Shown piece after piece: positions 36,291-44,971 of a DNA stretch of 64,000 bases. The stretch spans positions 124,001-188,000 of the forward strand of contig JANWWT010000003.1 in assembly GCA_025055675.1 (NCBI GenBank), read 5' to 3'. How positions within the stretch are numbered: the stretch's first letter is position 1; every line of letters begins with the position of its first letter. The notes below the pieces were generated by a model, which saw only the letters and a list, made by a program, of their open reading frames with translations, ran no database searches and was not told the DNA's origin. The translations under genes were made by a program, and so were the position numbers. The stretch comes from Pseudanabaenaceae cyanobacterium SKYG29. GTDB lineage: Bacteria; Cyanobacteriota; Cyanobacteriia; Pseudanabaenales; Pseudanabaenaceae.

Positions 36291-37633
36291 GGTAACCATT
36301 GGGGTTGTTTTCCCCACCAGTCCAGCTGGGTGATGGTATAGGGGGCATCTGCCTGCACCATCTGAAGGGGAGAGGTATCGGTGGCCACTAAAAGGGCCTG
36401 GTTATCGGGGGCAAGGTGAAATCTGACGTTTTTATGCCCCTTGAGATCGAGAATCTGTGTTACTCTTTGCTTGCTCAAGTCCATCACTGCCAGGTAGGGG
36501 TGTTCTTGATAAATAGGCTGGGTTTGTGCCACATTTGTCAGTAATAGATAGAGCAGGTTACCTGTGAAATCAAATTGTCCGCCTAGGAATGAGCCGTGAA
36601 TGCGCATTAGTTCCTGCTCTTGTCCCTGATTGGTGACGAGAAATAACGATCGGGTATAGTCCTTATTAAATTTAACCATAGCTGCTTGGGAACCATTGCG
36701 ATTAAAACACAAAATATTGCCAAATTTGGGGAGGAAATCTAGGGGTTCTGCTCCCTCTGTCAATGCTAAAATGGCAACTCCTTCCCCTTGGGTAATGGCA
36801 AGGGAATTGTGGTCAGGGGCAATGATAAATTCTCCCCCTGGTGGTTGGCGTAGGGGTGTTAATTTTTGCTCAGCAATCTGCCAAAGACCATAACTGCCAG
36901 GCACCGATCGATTTAATCTCTGCAGCACAATTTTGCTCCCATCCCCTGCTAAGTCAAAGCGAAAAATTTGGTATTCCCTGTTGTCTAAAATCTTATCTAC
37001 CTGCCCTGGAACATTGCCGATGCCTGTAGTAACTGTAAACAATTCCTGGTCGAGTAGATTGTATGTTTCCCCCCTAGGTATCGCTGTATATAAAATGTGA
37101 GCACGATCGGGATAAATTCTAAAATCAGTGACTACCTGTGCCGCTGGCGTTAGAATTGTGTGTTTATTTTGTGTCAAATTGTGGAGCACAAGTCTACCCG
37201 CTTCTTCCCCCTGGGTGCCAATATAGGCAAAAGCCCGATCGGGAGAGGTAAAACTGCTGCTAAAATTTAATTGACGACGATTTGTCAACCTAGTTGAGCC
37301 ATAGCGATCGGTGGCATTTGTTATGCTTAATTCAAATTTTTGTCCATAGGGAATTGGTCTAGTAAGGGTATAAGCCATGCGCCGCCCTGCCCAACTAAAT
37401 TTCCCTGGTAATGGTGGTGTAATTTGCAGGTTTGTTTCCACACTTTTAGTGTCCATGGGGCGACTGAAAGTAATCACAAACATTTCCGCCTGCCCCGTAA
37501 CTTGGCGATTGTGCCACGTAAATTCCCGCACCTGGGGTACAGTTTGATCTCCCTGCCACCCCAATACCCCGATCGCTATTGTTAGTAGTAAACTCACCAG
37601 CAGCACTGCCCGATCGAGGGGTAAAAGCTTCAT
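36287..37633 (-). CDS. Membrane-anchored SbsA Ig-like domain plus beta-propeller-like protein
   Basis: This 448-residue protein has an N-terminal membrane anchor (residues 8-25) and an Ig-like SbsA/Big_5 domain (about 32-125, MFVITFSRPMDTKSVETNLQ). The remaining 320 residues show repeated beta-strand patterns like a TolB/WD40-type propeller (for example ILYTAIPRGETYNLL, DHNSLAITQGEGVAIL). It is probably extracytoplasmic and structural or binding in function. I recognise no catalytic motif. Confidence 0.72.
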   Translation of the reverse strand: MKLLPLDRAVLLVSLLLTIAIGVLGWQGDQTVPQVREFTWHNRQVTGQAEMFVITFSRPMDTKSVETNLQITPPLPGKFSWAGRRMAYTLTRPIPYGQKFELSITNATDRYGSTRLTNRRQLNFSSSFTSPDRAFAYIGTQGEEAGRLVLHNLTQNKHTILTPAAQVVTDFRIYPDRAHILYTAIPRGETYNLLDQELFTVTTGIGNVPGQVDKILDNREYQIFRFDLAGDGSKIVLQRLNRSVPGSYGLWQIAEQKLTPLRQPPGGEFIIAPDHNSLAITQGEGVAILALTEGAEPLDFLPKFGNILCFNRNGSQAAMVKFNKDYTRSLFLVTNQGQEQELMRIHGSFLGGQFDFTGNLLYLLLTNVAQTQPIYQEHPYLAVMDLSKQRVTQILDLKGHKNVRFHLAPDNQALLVATDTSPLQMVQADAPYTITQLDWWGKQPQWLP

Positions 37634-37699
37634 AATTTCTTAATTTGGTCAGCCTAATTCTCCAGGGGCTATGATAGATGAAATTGCGGGAAAACAGCT

Positions 37700-38041
37700 A
37701 TGTCCTACTATCAACTTGATGGCATCCGTTTCTGGCTCGGATTGCTCCTCTTTGTAACCCTCATGGGTACCCTGGGGCTAGGTTGGCTGGTGCAATCATT
37801 GCTATTTATTTTCCTGCTGTTAGTCCTGGCACCAATCCTGCTGCTCCTGGGGCTACAAATCTGGTTGCGCACACGAGTTGTCACCGCTAGCTGCCCTGTG
37901 TGCGGTCATATCTCCACGGCTATGAAAGACCACTCCTTTATCTGTCCCGCCTGCGGTGAACCCCTAGAAGTCCGCCAGGGGAAATTTACCAGAATTGCTC
38001 CTCCTGGCACGATCGATGTAGAAGTACAAACAGTCGACTAG
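37700..38041 (+). CDS. Two-helix membrane protein with zinc ribbon
   Basis: This 113-residue protein has two hydrophobic helices (about 12-32 and 33-54) followed by a cytoplasmic-type zinc ribbon, CPVCG and CPACG spaced by about 18 residues. No enzyme family is recognised. It may sense or scaffold at the membrane. Its stop codon forms the palindromic tetranucleotide CTAG shared with the convergent small gene. Confidence 0.75.
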   Translation: MSYYQLDGIRFWLGLLLFVTLMGTLGLGWLVQSLLFIFLLLVLAPILLLLGLQIWLRTRVVTASCPVCGHISTAMKDHSFICPACGEPLEVRQGKFTRIAPPGTIDVEVQTVD

Positions 38042-38319
38042 GGCTGCTTTTGTAATCTCTCCCTTTGTTGTTGGCGGAAAGCTTTCACTGCTTCCTGAAA
38101 GGACTCCTCCTGGTCAGCCTGAAACTGCTGTAACGATCGGCGATTGGCAAGGTTAGCGCGGTGAATTAACTCATTGAGGCTTCTGCTCCCTGACAAGTCA
38201 ATCACCTGTTCCTGTAGGGCTTTTTGTGCTTCCGTTTTTGTGTCCTGAATCGTGACGCTCTGTGCCCAGGCTAGTCCCCCTATACTCCAGAGCAACAATC
38301 CTATCCATCGTTTGATCAT
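38038..38319 (-). CDS. Small secreted hypothetical protein
   Basis: This 93-residue protein has a signal peptide (hydrophobic residues 6-18, likely cleavage after LAWA). The mature region is helical, rich in Gln/Glu/Arg, and ends in a basic coiled-coil-like tail (QAVKAFRQQQRERL-type). I recognise no family. It lies 14 bp downstream of pipX on the same strand, so co-transcription is likely. Confidence 0.68.
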   Translation of the reverse strand: MIKRWIGLLLWSIGGLAWAQSVTIQDTKTEAQKALQEQVIDLSGSRSLNELIHRANLANRRSLQQFQADQEESFQEAVKAFRQQQRERLQKQP

Positions 38320-38333
38320 TCCCCTACTTCCTC

Positions 38334-38600
38334 CTAGGCAAAAGTGCGCTTAAAAATATGTTGGAGTTCTTCCAAGTCAGTGTGATTACCCTCTCGACGT
38401 AAATTGCGCAGCTTTGTTTCCACCAGCATCTTAGCATCCCCCCGTGTCAAGGGTTCAAACTGGGTAGTACCATTGGCAGTGGTGATAATGAAAAAGAGGC
38501 GGTGGGCATATAAAGTGGTAAATAAACTGCGCTGCTCATCCAAAACGCAGATGCGCGACAGCAGACCAAAGGTAGGATGATTGAGATAGGTTTCCGTCAC
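38334..38600 (-). CDS. pipX: PipX, NtcA coactivator and PII-interacting protein
   Basis: PipX is a cyanobacterial protein that binds PII (GlnB) when nitrogen is ample. Under nitrogen limitation it binds 2-oxoglutarate-loaded NtcA, boosting transcription of nitrogen genes. The 88-residue sequence has the family's TETYLNHPTFGLL opening, TLYAHRLFFIIT core and helical C-terminus (LEELQHIFKRTF). PII and NtcA genes are not in the window. Confidence 0.92.
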   Translation of the reverse strand: MTETYLNHPTFGLLSRICVLDEQRSLFTTLYAHRLFFIITTANGTTQFEPLTRGDAKMLVETKLRNLRREGNHTDLEELQHIFKRTFA

Positions 38601-38661
38601 GGGTTAAACTAAACTCTATTCGCAGTAGTATATGAGGTAATTAGTATTGCATTTTACAACA

Positions 38662-39015
38662 ATGGGACGCTGGATTTGTCAAGTCCTTACAATTCTGTTG
38701 CTCTGTCTAGTAGGGGGCAATGTGGCGGCAGCTAAACCTGTTATACCCAGTGGGCAAATTACAGGCTGGGAGTGGCAAAAACTGAGTGGGGACACTCAAC
38801 TCCGCTATTGTCGACAAGCTTTTGCTGCCTTTCGGGGATCGCCTGCCCAGAGCTACATTATCAGTCATGGTGTCCAGACTCTTACCCCCGCAGGACTTTG
38901 TGACCGTCTTGACCAGTTCTATAGCCTAGAGGAAAACCGCGATACTACTCTGGCTACAGCAGCTGCTCTTGCTCCCCTTTTGTTCGCTGACACACCCCTA
39001 GGAACCCGTTACTAG
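38662..39015 (+). CDS. Secreted hypothetical protein
   Basis: This 117-residue protein has a clear signal peptide (residues 6-23, cleavage probably after VAAA) and a mature domain of about 90 residues with two cysteines. I do not recognise the family. ATG 38662 gives the best signal peptide; an in-frame TTG at 38647 adds five residues. The gene starts 61 bp from the divergent pipX and ends five bases before the glycosyltransferase fusion, suggesting shared transcription. Confidence 0.7.
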   Translation: MGRWICQVLTILLLCLVGGNVAAAKPVIPSGQITGWEWQKLSGDTQLRYCRQAFAAFRGSPAQSYIISHGVQTLTPAGLCDRLDQFYSLEENRDTTLATAAALAPLLFADTPLGTRY

Positions 39016-39020
39016 TTTGG

Positions 39021-41048
39021 ATGACTAATTACTGGTACAAACTCCAGACAGTCTGGCAAACAGAGGGTGTCAAGGGTGTGATTTCCCGCGCTTGGCGCAA
39101 GTTTTTATCCCTTACTCACTCTGCCCAACGCCCAGCGCCAGTTGCTACTTTTGTCTCTCCTCTAGCTACGCCTCAGCCCCTCCAACTGCAAATTACCTGG
39201 GATGCTACTGTTTCTGTCCTCATTTACAGCAGGGCGGACAAACTGTTTAACTGTCTCTACTATGTGCAGGCGTGTTTGGCAGCCCACCACAGTATAGAGG
39301 TCATGGTTTTGCTAGATGGTACTCCACCCCCCTCTGAGCTTTTGACTGTTGGCGGTGTGCAGTGGCTCTATTCTCCCTACCCCCTGGGGGCAGTGCAGGC
39401 ATGGAATTATTTGGCAAAGAAGGCAAGGGGGCAATACCTGCTCTTCTTAGATGACCGCTGTCAAGTCACACCCAATTATCTCGATCGTTTGCTCCCCTTC
39501 CTGGAGCGGGGTTACGGTGTGGGGGCAAAAGTCATCTCGGAGCATACCCATCTTCTTAGTGCGGGGGTGATCATGGCTGAAACGCCTGTGTATTTTGGCG
39601 ATCGGGACTATCCAGGGGAACCCTGCTACAACTATGTCCGCCCTGCAGAAGCCCTTGTCCCGTGGGGGTTTGCCATTCGTGCTAGTCTATTTTGGCAGGT
39701 GGGGGGACTGGGGGAGAAGTTCTGCTGCCCTGTCTATGCTTTTGCCGATTTGTGTTATCGCTTGGCAGCTGCCAATATCCCCGCCATCTATCAACCCAAG
39801 AGTCAGCTTGTCTATCGCTCTGCCCAACTGCCAGGGGTTGACAACGCCGATCGTTTGCTGTGGCAGTCCCTTTGGGGTACACCTAGCCCACCTTTCCATT
39901 CCCGTAAAGCAATTAAGCAACCAACAATTTTGGTGATTGATACGTTAGTTCCCCCCTACGACAAGGAATCAGGGGCCTTTCGCCTGCATCAAATTTTACT
40001 GCTTCTCCTCCAACAGGGTTACAGTGTCATTTTTCTGCCTGACTATGGGCATGAACAAGAACCCTACACCTCGGAATTGGAAAGTTTGGGTATCGAAGTG
40101 CTTTATTTTACCTATCAGCAATATGACTGGGCAAAACGATTACAACAGCGCCTTAACTATATTGATGTTGCTTGGGTCTGTCGCCCTGAATTGGCAGCTA
40201 AATATTTTCCCCTCCTGCAACAAAATCGTCATATTAAATTAATTTATGACACGATCGATTTACATTTTCTCCGCCTCCAACGGGAAGCAGAATTACAGGG
40301 CAAAGACGACAGGGAATGGCAGCAGATGCAACAGCTAGAAGTCAAATGTGCCCAGCAAGCAGATGTAACGATCGTGGTCACTGCCAAGGAACGACAGATT
40401 CTGCAGCAATTAGTATCAGATGGAGCAATAAACATTAAGGTCATTCCCAATATCCATCCGATTTACAGCGGGGAAATTCCCGATATTGTCCAGCGCAAGG
40501 GCTTATTATTTATCGGTGGCTATTACCATGCTCCTAATGTTGATGGGGTAATCTGGTTGGCAACCGAGATCATGCCCATCATTTGGGCAAAACGCCCTGA
40601 CATCACTGTCACTTTGCTGGGTAGTAATCCCCCTGCCTCTGTGCAAGCCCTAGCCCAAGACCCCCGCCTTACTGTGCCCGGCTATGTGCCTGATGTGTCC
40701 AGTTATTTCCTTAGTCATCGTCTGTTTGTCGCTCCTCTGCGCTACGGTGCGGGCATGAAGGGGAAAATTGGTCATAGCCTGTCCTTTGGGTTGCCTGTGG
40801 TGACAACTACAATCGGGGCGGAAGGCATGGGCTTAGAGGCGGGGAAGAACGTTTTGATTGCCGATACTCCTCCAGAATTTGCCGCTACTGTCTTAGATTT
40901 GTATGATGACCCCGATCGTTGGCGTTCTCTTTCCAGGGCTGGCTATGACTTTATTAGACAGTATACCCCTGAAGCCATTGCTCCCCTAATTGGCGAAACT
41001 CTGCGGGAGTTGTTGTCTAGTCGGTCAATTTGCCTAGATACTCCTTGA
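39021..41048 (+). CDS. Two-domain glycosyltransferase (GT2-like plus GT4-like)
   Basis: This 675-residue protein fuses two glycosyltransferases. Residues about 60-290 form a GT-A fold of family 2 type (VSVLIYSRADKL, then LFLDDRCQVTP). Residues about 305-665 form a GT-B fold of family 4 type, with the donor-site region GLLFIGGYYHAPNVDGV and the late GAGMKGKIGHSLSFGLPVV segment. The fusion suggests two consecutive sugar additions to a surface glycan. The 3' end overlaps convergent sir by 32 bp. Confidence 0.86.
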   Translation: MTNYWYKLQTVWQTEGVKGVISRAWRKFLSLTHSAQRPAPVATFVSPLATPQPLQLQITWDATVSVLIYSRADKLFNCLYYVQACLAAHHSIEVMVLLDGTPPPSELLTVGGVQWLYSPYPLGAVQAWNYLAKKARGQYLLFLDDRCQVTPNYLDRLLPFLERGYGVGAKVISEHTHLLSAGVIMAETPVYFGDRDYPGEPCYNYVRPAEALVPWGFAIRASLFWQVGGLGEKFCCPVYAFADLCYRLAAANIPAIYQPKSQLVYRSAQLPGVDNADRLLWQSLWGTPSPPFHSRKAIKQPTILVIDTLVPPYDKESGAFRLHQILLLLLQQGYSVIFLPDYGHEQEPYTSELESLGIEVLYFTYQQYDWAKRLQQRLNYIDVAWVCRPELAAKYFPLLQQNRHIKLIYDTIDLHFLRLQREAELQGKDDREWQQMQQLEVKCAQQADVTIVVTAKERQILQQLVSDGAINIKVIPNIHPIYSGEIPDIVQRKGLLFIGGYYHAPNVDGVIWLATEIMPIIWAKRPDITVTLLGSNPPASVQALAQDPRLTVPGYVPDVSSYFLSHRLFVAPLRYGAGMKGKIGHSLSFGLPVVTTTIGAEGMGLEAGKNVLIADTPPEFAATVLDLYDDPDRWRSLSRAGYDFIRQYTPEAIAPLIGETLRELLSSRSICLDTP

Positions 41049-42900
41049 GAGCAGCTTCTACTAATTCCTTCATCGATCGGTTAGTAGTGCGAGCTGCCTC
41101 CTTAAGACGTTCATACACAGGGGGAGACAGGGTGACGCGGTGGCGCATATCCTTTGGTTTGGGGGGAACGTAGTTTTGGGCAAACTCCTGCAGGTAGGCA
41201 ATGCCCTTGCGGGCGCAGAAATCGCCAAATAGCTCCCCTGGTTGCCGTTCTTCGCGGAAACAGACAAATAAGGGCTCTAAAGTCGCTTCTAGCTTGTCCA
41301 GGGGCATCCGATCGATAAACGGCTCTGCCAGTCTTGTGCTATTGAGTGTACCTCCCAACCACACTTGGTATTCACCAATCCCACTGCCGACAAAACCCAA
41401 CTCCGCCATATAGGGGCGGGCACAGCCATTGGGACACCCTGTCATCCGCACCACAAAGCTTTCCTTGCCCAAGTTGAGCTTCTCCAGCAGAGCGCGAATC
41501 CGCCTCAGCACACTTGGTAACACCCGCTCTGATTCTGTCACCGCTAACCCACAGGTCGGGAGGGCGGGACAAGCCATGCTCTGGCGCACAATGGGATCAA
41601 CTGCCTCCGCCATCAACACCCCCCGATCGGTCAAAATACGCTGCACTTCCTTTTCAATCTCAGGGCTAATATCACACAACAGCACATTTTGTTGGGGAGT
41701 CAAGTGCATAGGCAAGTGGAAGCGCTCCGTAATCTCCCGCAGGGCTGTTTTCAGTTGCCAGCCGTTCCGATCGGCAATTCTGCCATTTTCGATAGAAATA
41801 CCCAGAAACTTGTTGCCATCCCCCTGCTCATGCCAGCCCAAGTAATCCTGATAGGTAAAGGGGGGCAACTCCACCAAGGGTTCTAGGTCATCGGGATAGT
41901 AGTCCTTGAGTACCTGCTTGAATTTCTCCACCCCCCAGTCGTGTAACAGGTACTTCAGGCGGGCATGTTTGCGATTGAGACGATCGCCATGGTCTCGCTG
42001 CAACGCCACTACTGCCTTGACTACTTCATAAATCCGATCAGCGGGGACAAAGCCAATCCCATCCGCTAAGCGCACGATCGTTTGTTCGTCGCGGTGCGTC
42101 CGTCCCAATCCTCCCCCCACATACACATTGAAGCCCCTGAGTTGTTCCTGTTCATCCACAATCACCACCAAACCCAGGTCATTGGTAAATAAATCCACAG
42201 AATTATCCCCTGGCACCGTGAGGGCAGTTTTGAATTTACGGGGCATGTAGTGGACACCATAGATTGGCTCTGGGCAGTCAGGGATGTTAGTATTGACCCT
42301 CCCCCTCCCCATCTGTTGACGCGCAGCAGTAACCTCTGGGGCTTCCGCTGTGGCAAACTTTTCCCCATCCAGCCAGATTTCGTAATAGCTAGAGGTCTGG
42401 GGGCGGAGCAGGTCAGCAATATTGCGGGCATAGGTACGGGCGTAGTTGTAGGCAGGGGCATTTTTGAATGGTGGCGGCGGGCACATGACATTGCGGTTGA
42501 CATCGCCACAGGCACCTAAAGTTGACCCCATATGATGAACGATTTCCTGAATCACAGTTTTGAGGTCTGCTTTCAACACCCCATGTAACTGGAAGCCCTG
42601 TCTGTCCGTAACTCGGATAGTACCATTGGCAAACCGATCGGCAAGGGTATCCAGGGTAAGATACAACTCCGGGGCAACCACACCCGCAGGGGTACGTGTG
42701 CGCAGCATCATCATGTAGGGCGCATCTCCCTTGTGGTCCCTGTCCCGTTGTTGATAAGTGCCGTGGAATTTGAGAATCTGCATGGCATCGCGGCTAAAGG
42801 CAGGCGTAGGCTCGTTTAGCTCCGTCGGCAGCGTTCCCCTGAGGAACTGACTCCGTTCTTTGATCCCTTCTTCCCGTGAGCGTCTTACCGTGTCCGTCAT
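41017..42900 (-). CDS. sir: Ferredoxin-sulfite reductase with C-terminal RHH-like tail
   Basis: Sir reduces sulfite to sulfide with six electrons from ferredoxin, using siroheme and a [4Fe-4S] cluster. Cluster/siroheme cysteines are seen in PTCGLAVTESE (near residue 449) and TGCPNGCARPY (near 487). ATG 42900 gives 627 residues; a TTG at 42912 is also in frame. After the catalytic part, residues about 585-627 read as a ribbon-helix-helix module (RHRVTLSPPVYERLKEAA, then MKELVEAALKEYL). This is interesting because chloroplast Sir binds nucleoid DNA. Confidence 0.92.
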   Translation of the reverse strand: MTDTVRRSREEGIKERSQFLRGTLPTELNEPTPAFSRDAMQILKFHGTYQQRDRDHKGDAPYMMMLRTRTPAGVVAPELYLTLDTLADRFANGTIRVTDRQGFQLHGVLKADLKTVIQEIVHHMGSTLGACGDVNRNVMCPPPPFKNAPAYNYARTYARNIADLLRPQTSSYYEIWLDGEKFATAEAPEVTAARQQMGRGRVNTNIPDCPEPIYGVHYMPRKFKTALTVPGDNSVDLFTNDLGLVVIVDEQEQLRGFNVYVGGGLGRTHRDEQTIVRLADGIGFVPADRIYEVVKAVVALQRDHGDRLNRKHARLKYLLHDWGVEKFKQVLKDYYPDDLEPLVELPPFTYQDYLGWHEQGDGNKFLGISIENGRIADRNGWQLKTALREITERFHLPMHLTPQQNVLLCDISPEIEKEVQRILTDRGVLMAEAVDPIVRQSMACPALPTCGLAVTESERVLPSVLRRIRALLEKLNLGKESFVVRMTGCPNGCARPYMAELGFVGSGIGEYQVWLGGTLNSTRLAEPFIDRMPLDKLEATLEPLFVCFREERQPGELFGDFCARKGIAYLQEFAQNYVPPKPKDMRHRVTLSPPVYERLKEAARTTNRSMKELVEAALKEYLGKLTD

Positions 42901-43000
42901 ATCCTTTGCCAAAATGCCAAAATTTTTAGGAAATTATAGGATAACCTGAATGCCCCACTTGTGACTTAGAAATGTTACTTAACATAGCAGAAATACTCAG

Positions 43001-43669
43001 CTACTTAGATTGATGGTTGAAAGCATAACCAACATTGCGCACTGTCAGAATTAAGCTAGGGTCTAGTTTCTTGCGTAGGGATTGGATATGGCTATCAACG
43101 GTGCGGTGATTTTTCACAGTCCCATCCCAAGCTCGCTGCAATAATTCTTGGCGGGATAAGGGTGTACCGCCCCCTTGGGCTAAAACATATAATAAGCTGA
43201 ATTCTTGGGGGGTCAGCTCGATCGTTTTGCCGCGGAACTTCACCACCCTTTGGATGAGGTCAATTCTGAGATTAGGTAATTCTAAAATAGCAGGGGGAGC
43301 AAGGCGGCGGGCACGGCGGGCTAAAACAGCAACCCGGGCGAGAAATTCTCCTAGACCGAAGGGTTTTTTTAGGTAGTCATCTGCTCCTGCCTCTAAGCCT
43401 TTGATAATGTCACTTTCTTTAGTTTGATTAGAAATGAGCATGACTACAGCACGATTTTGGGGAAATATCCACTTACACAAATCAATACCACTGCCGTCTG
43501 CTAAATCTGTATCAATGACAATTACGGCAGGAAATTTGCTGCTAAATACTTCCTTTGCCTGCTGTATATTACTGGTAAGATAGACCCTATAATTTGCCTC
43601 TTGCAGATGCCAGCGCAGGAGAGAGCCTAAATTAAGATTACTTTCTACAATCTGCACAGTCACAGCCAT
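43001..43669 (-). CDS. OmpR/PhoB-family response regulator with atypical acidic pocket
   Basis: The 222-residue protein has a receiver domain (1-115) and a winged-helix output domain (about 125-220; LTPQEFSLLYVLAQGGG, RTVDSHIQSLRKKL). The phospho-acceptor position is Asp53 in IDTDLADGSG, and Ser80 and Lys102 are present. The usual Asp-Asp pair of the Mg site is replaced by Glu9-Ser10. Reduced phosphorylation dependence, as in some cyanobacterial regulators such as NblR, is possible but not shown. No kinase gene is adjacent. Confidence 0.88.
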   Translation of the reverse strand: MAVTVQIVESNLNLGSLLRWHLQEANYRVYLTSNIQQAKEVFSSKFPAVIVIDTDLADGSGIDLCKWIFPQNRAVVMLISNQTKESDIIKGLEAGADDYLKKPFGLGEFLARVAVLARRARRLAPPAILELPNLRIDLIQRVVKFRGKTIELTPQEFSLLYVLAQGGGTPLSRQELLQRAWDGTVKNHRTVDSHIQSLRKKLDPSLILTVRNVGYAFNHQSK

Positions 43670-43731
43670 GATAGAGGGGCATAATTATCGGCTATCCTGG
43701 CATTGTCCCATACTTATGTCTTCTGTATTCT

Positions 43732-44274
43732 ATGGAAGTAATCCCGACCTCACTCCCTGATGTGCTCCTGTTCCAACCGATCGTTTTTAGCGACCTGCGG
43801 GGCTTCTTTTTAGAAAGTTTTAATCAACAGAAATTTGCCGCCCTGACAGGACTCAATTGCAGCTTTGTGCAGGACAATCACTCCCGATCGGTCTACAAAG
43901 TATTGCGAGGGATTCACTATCAAATTCAGCAGCCCCAGGGGAAACTAGTGCGAGTGGTGACAGGAGAAGTTTTAGATGTAGCAGTTGATTTACGGCGGTC
44001 TTCCCCTACCTGTGGGCAATGGGTAAGCGTCATCCTCTCGGCGGAAAATAAACGCATGCTATGGATTCCCCCTGGCTTTGGCCATGGCTTTCTAGTCCTC
44101 TCACCATTTGCCGACTTTCTCTACAAAACTACCGATTACTACGCCCCCCAATACGATCGGTGTATTCTGTGGTCCGACCCTACCCTAAACATTAACTGGG
44201 GCTGTAGCGATCCCATTCTCTCGGCCAAAGACCAGGCAGGCAAGCTGTTTACAGAGGCTGACCTCTACCCTTAA
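43732..44274 (+). CDS. rfbC: dTDP-4-dehydrorhamnose 3,5-epimerase
   Basis: RfbC/RmlC converts dTDP-4-keto-6-deoxyglucose to dTDP-4-keto-rhamnose for surface polysaccharides. The 180-residue cupin-like protein has the active-site HSRSVYKVLRGIHYQ with the catalytic His, and later IPPGFGHGFLVLS. It has the usual length. rfbA, rfbB and rfbD are not adjacent; the gene sits alone in a regulatory cluster. Confidence 0.94.
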   Translation: MEVIPTSLPDVLLFQPIVFSDLRGFFLESFNQQKFAALTGLNCSFVQDNHSRSVYKVLRGIHYQIQQPQGKLVRVVTGEVLDVAVDLRRSSPTCGQWVSVILSAENKRMLWIPPGFGHGFLVLSPFADFLYKTTDYYAPQYDRCILWSDPTLNINWGCSDPILSAKDQAGKLFTEADLYP

Positions 44275-44326
44275 CCTCACCTTAATCTAACCCCGATAAG
44301 ATGACACTAGGATTATTTTTACGCCT

Positions 44327-44971
44327 ATGGACTACTATACTGTATTGCGGGAGAGCTGGGCAAGCCAGGCGGAGCCAGAGCGCTGGTCCCTAGAGGAAGT
44401 CTATCAAGGGCGGAGCTTACAACCCTTTGCCGCGGGGGCGGGGATTGAGTTGTTACCGGGTCAGGTTTGGGTAGTCTATCGGGGTATCGTGCAGTTGAGT
44501 ACACTCCACTGGCAGGGAGAGGAGGTAATTGTGGGCTTTGCTGTACCTGCCATGCCCTTTGGCTTACCCCTGACTACGCTGTCTCCCTATCGCGCTTTGG
44601 CAATTACGGAAGTAAACTTAATGAGTCTGACGGTGACAGAGATTGCCCACTCCCCTAAACTCAGTCAGAGCTTATTTTGGTATCTCCTCCATCGCCAGCG
44701 CCAGACAGAAGCTTTTCTCGCCATTGCCAACTGCCAGCGGGTGGAGGAACGCCTACGCCATTTTCTATGGTTGTTGCACAGGGAACTAGGGCAAAAAGTA
44801 GAACGGGGTGTTCGTCTGCCCTGCCGTCTGACCCATCAAACTATTGCCAATGCCATCAGCAGCACTAGGGTGACCGTTACCCGTCTATTGGGACAACTGC
44901 AGAGGGAAGGCAGCCTCATCATCGATAAAGACCGTCATTTTATCCTCACACCTAAGTTTGTTCTTCCGTAG
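44327..44971 (+). CDS. Crp/Fnr-family transcription regulator
   Basis: This 214-residue protein has a degenerate cyclic-nucleotide-binding-like beta domain (about 30-120) and a C-terminal winged helix (about 150-205). The recognition helix region reads LTHQTIANAISSTRVTVTRLLGQL, typical of Crp/Fnr. Conserved cAMP-contacting residues are not obvious, so the effector is unlikely to be cAMP. It resembles NtcA-like cyanobacterial regulators in its helix, but I do not identify it as NtcA. The 3' end overlaps the convergent gene by 20 bp. Confidence 0.84.
   Translation: MDYYTVLRESWASQAEPERWSLEEVYQGRSLQPFAAGAGIELLPGQVWVVYRGIVQLSTLHWQGEEVIVGFAVPAMPFGLPLTTLSPYRALAITEVNLMSLTVTEIAHSPKLSQSLFWYLLHRQRQTEAFLAIANCQRVEERLRHFLWLLHRELGQKVERGVRLPCRLTHQTIANAISSTRVTVTRLLGQLQREGSLIIDKDRHFILTPKFVLP

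Noticed and set aside
41429-41845. Plus-strand 138-codon frame inside sir
   Set aside because: It is antisense to conserved sulfite reductase sequence; long only because sir lacks certain codons.
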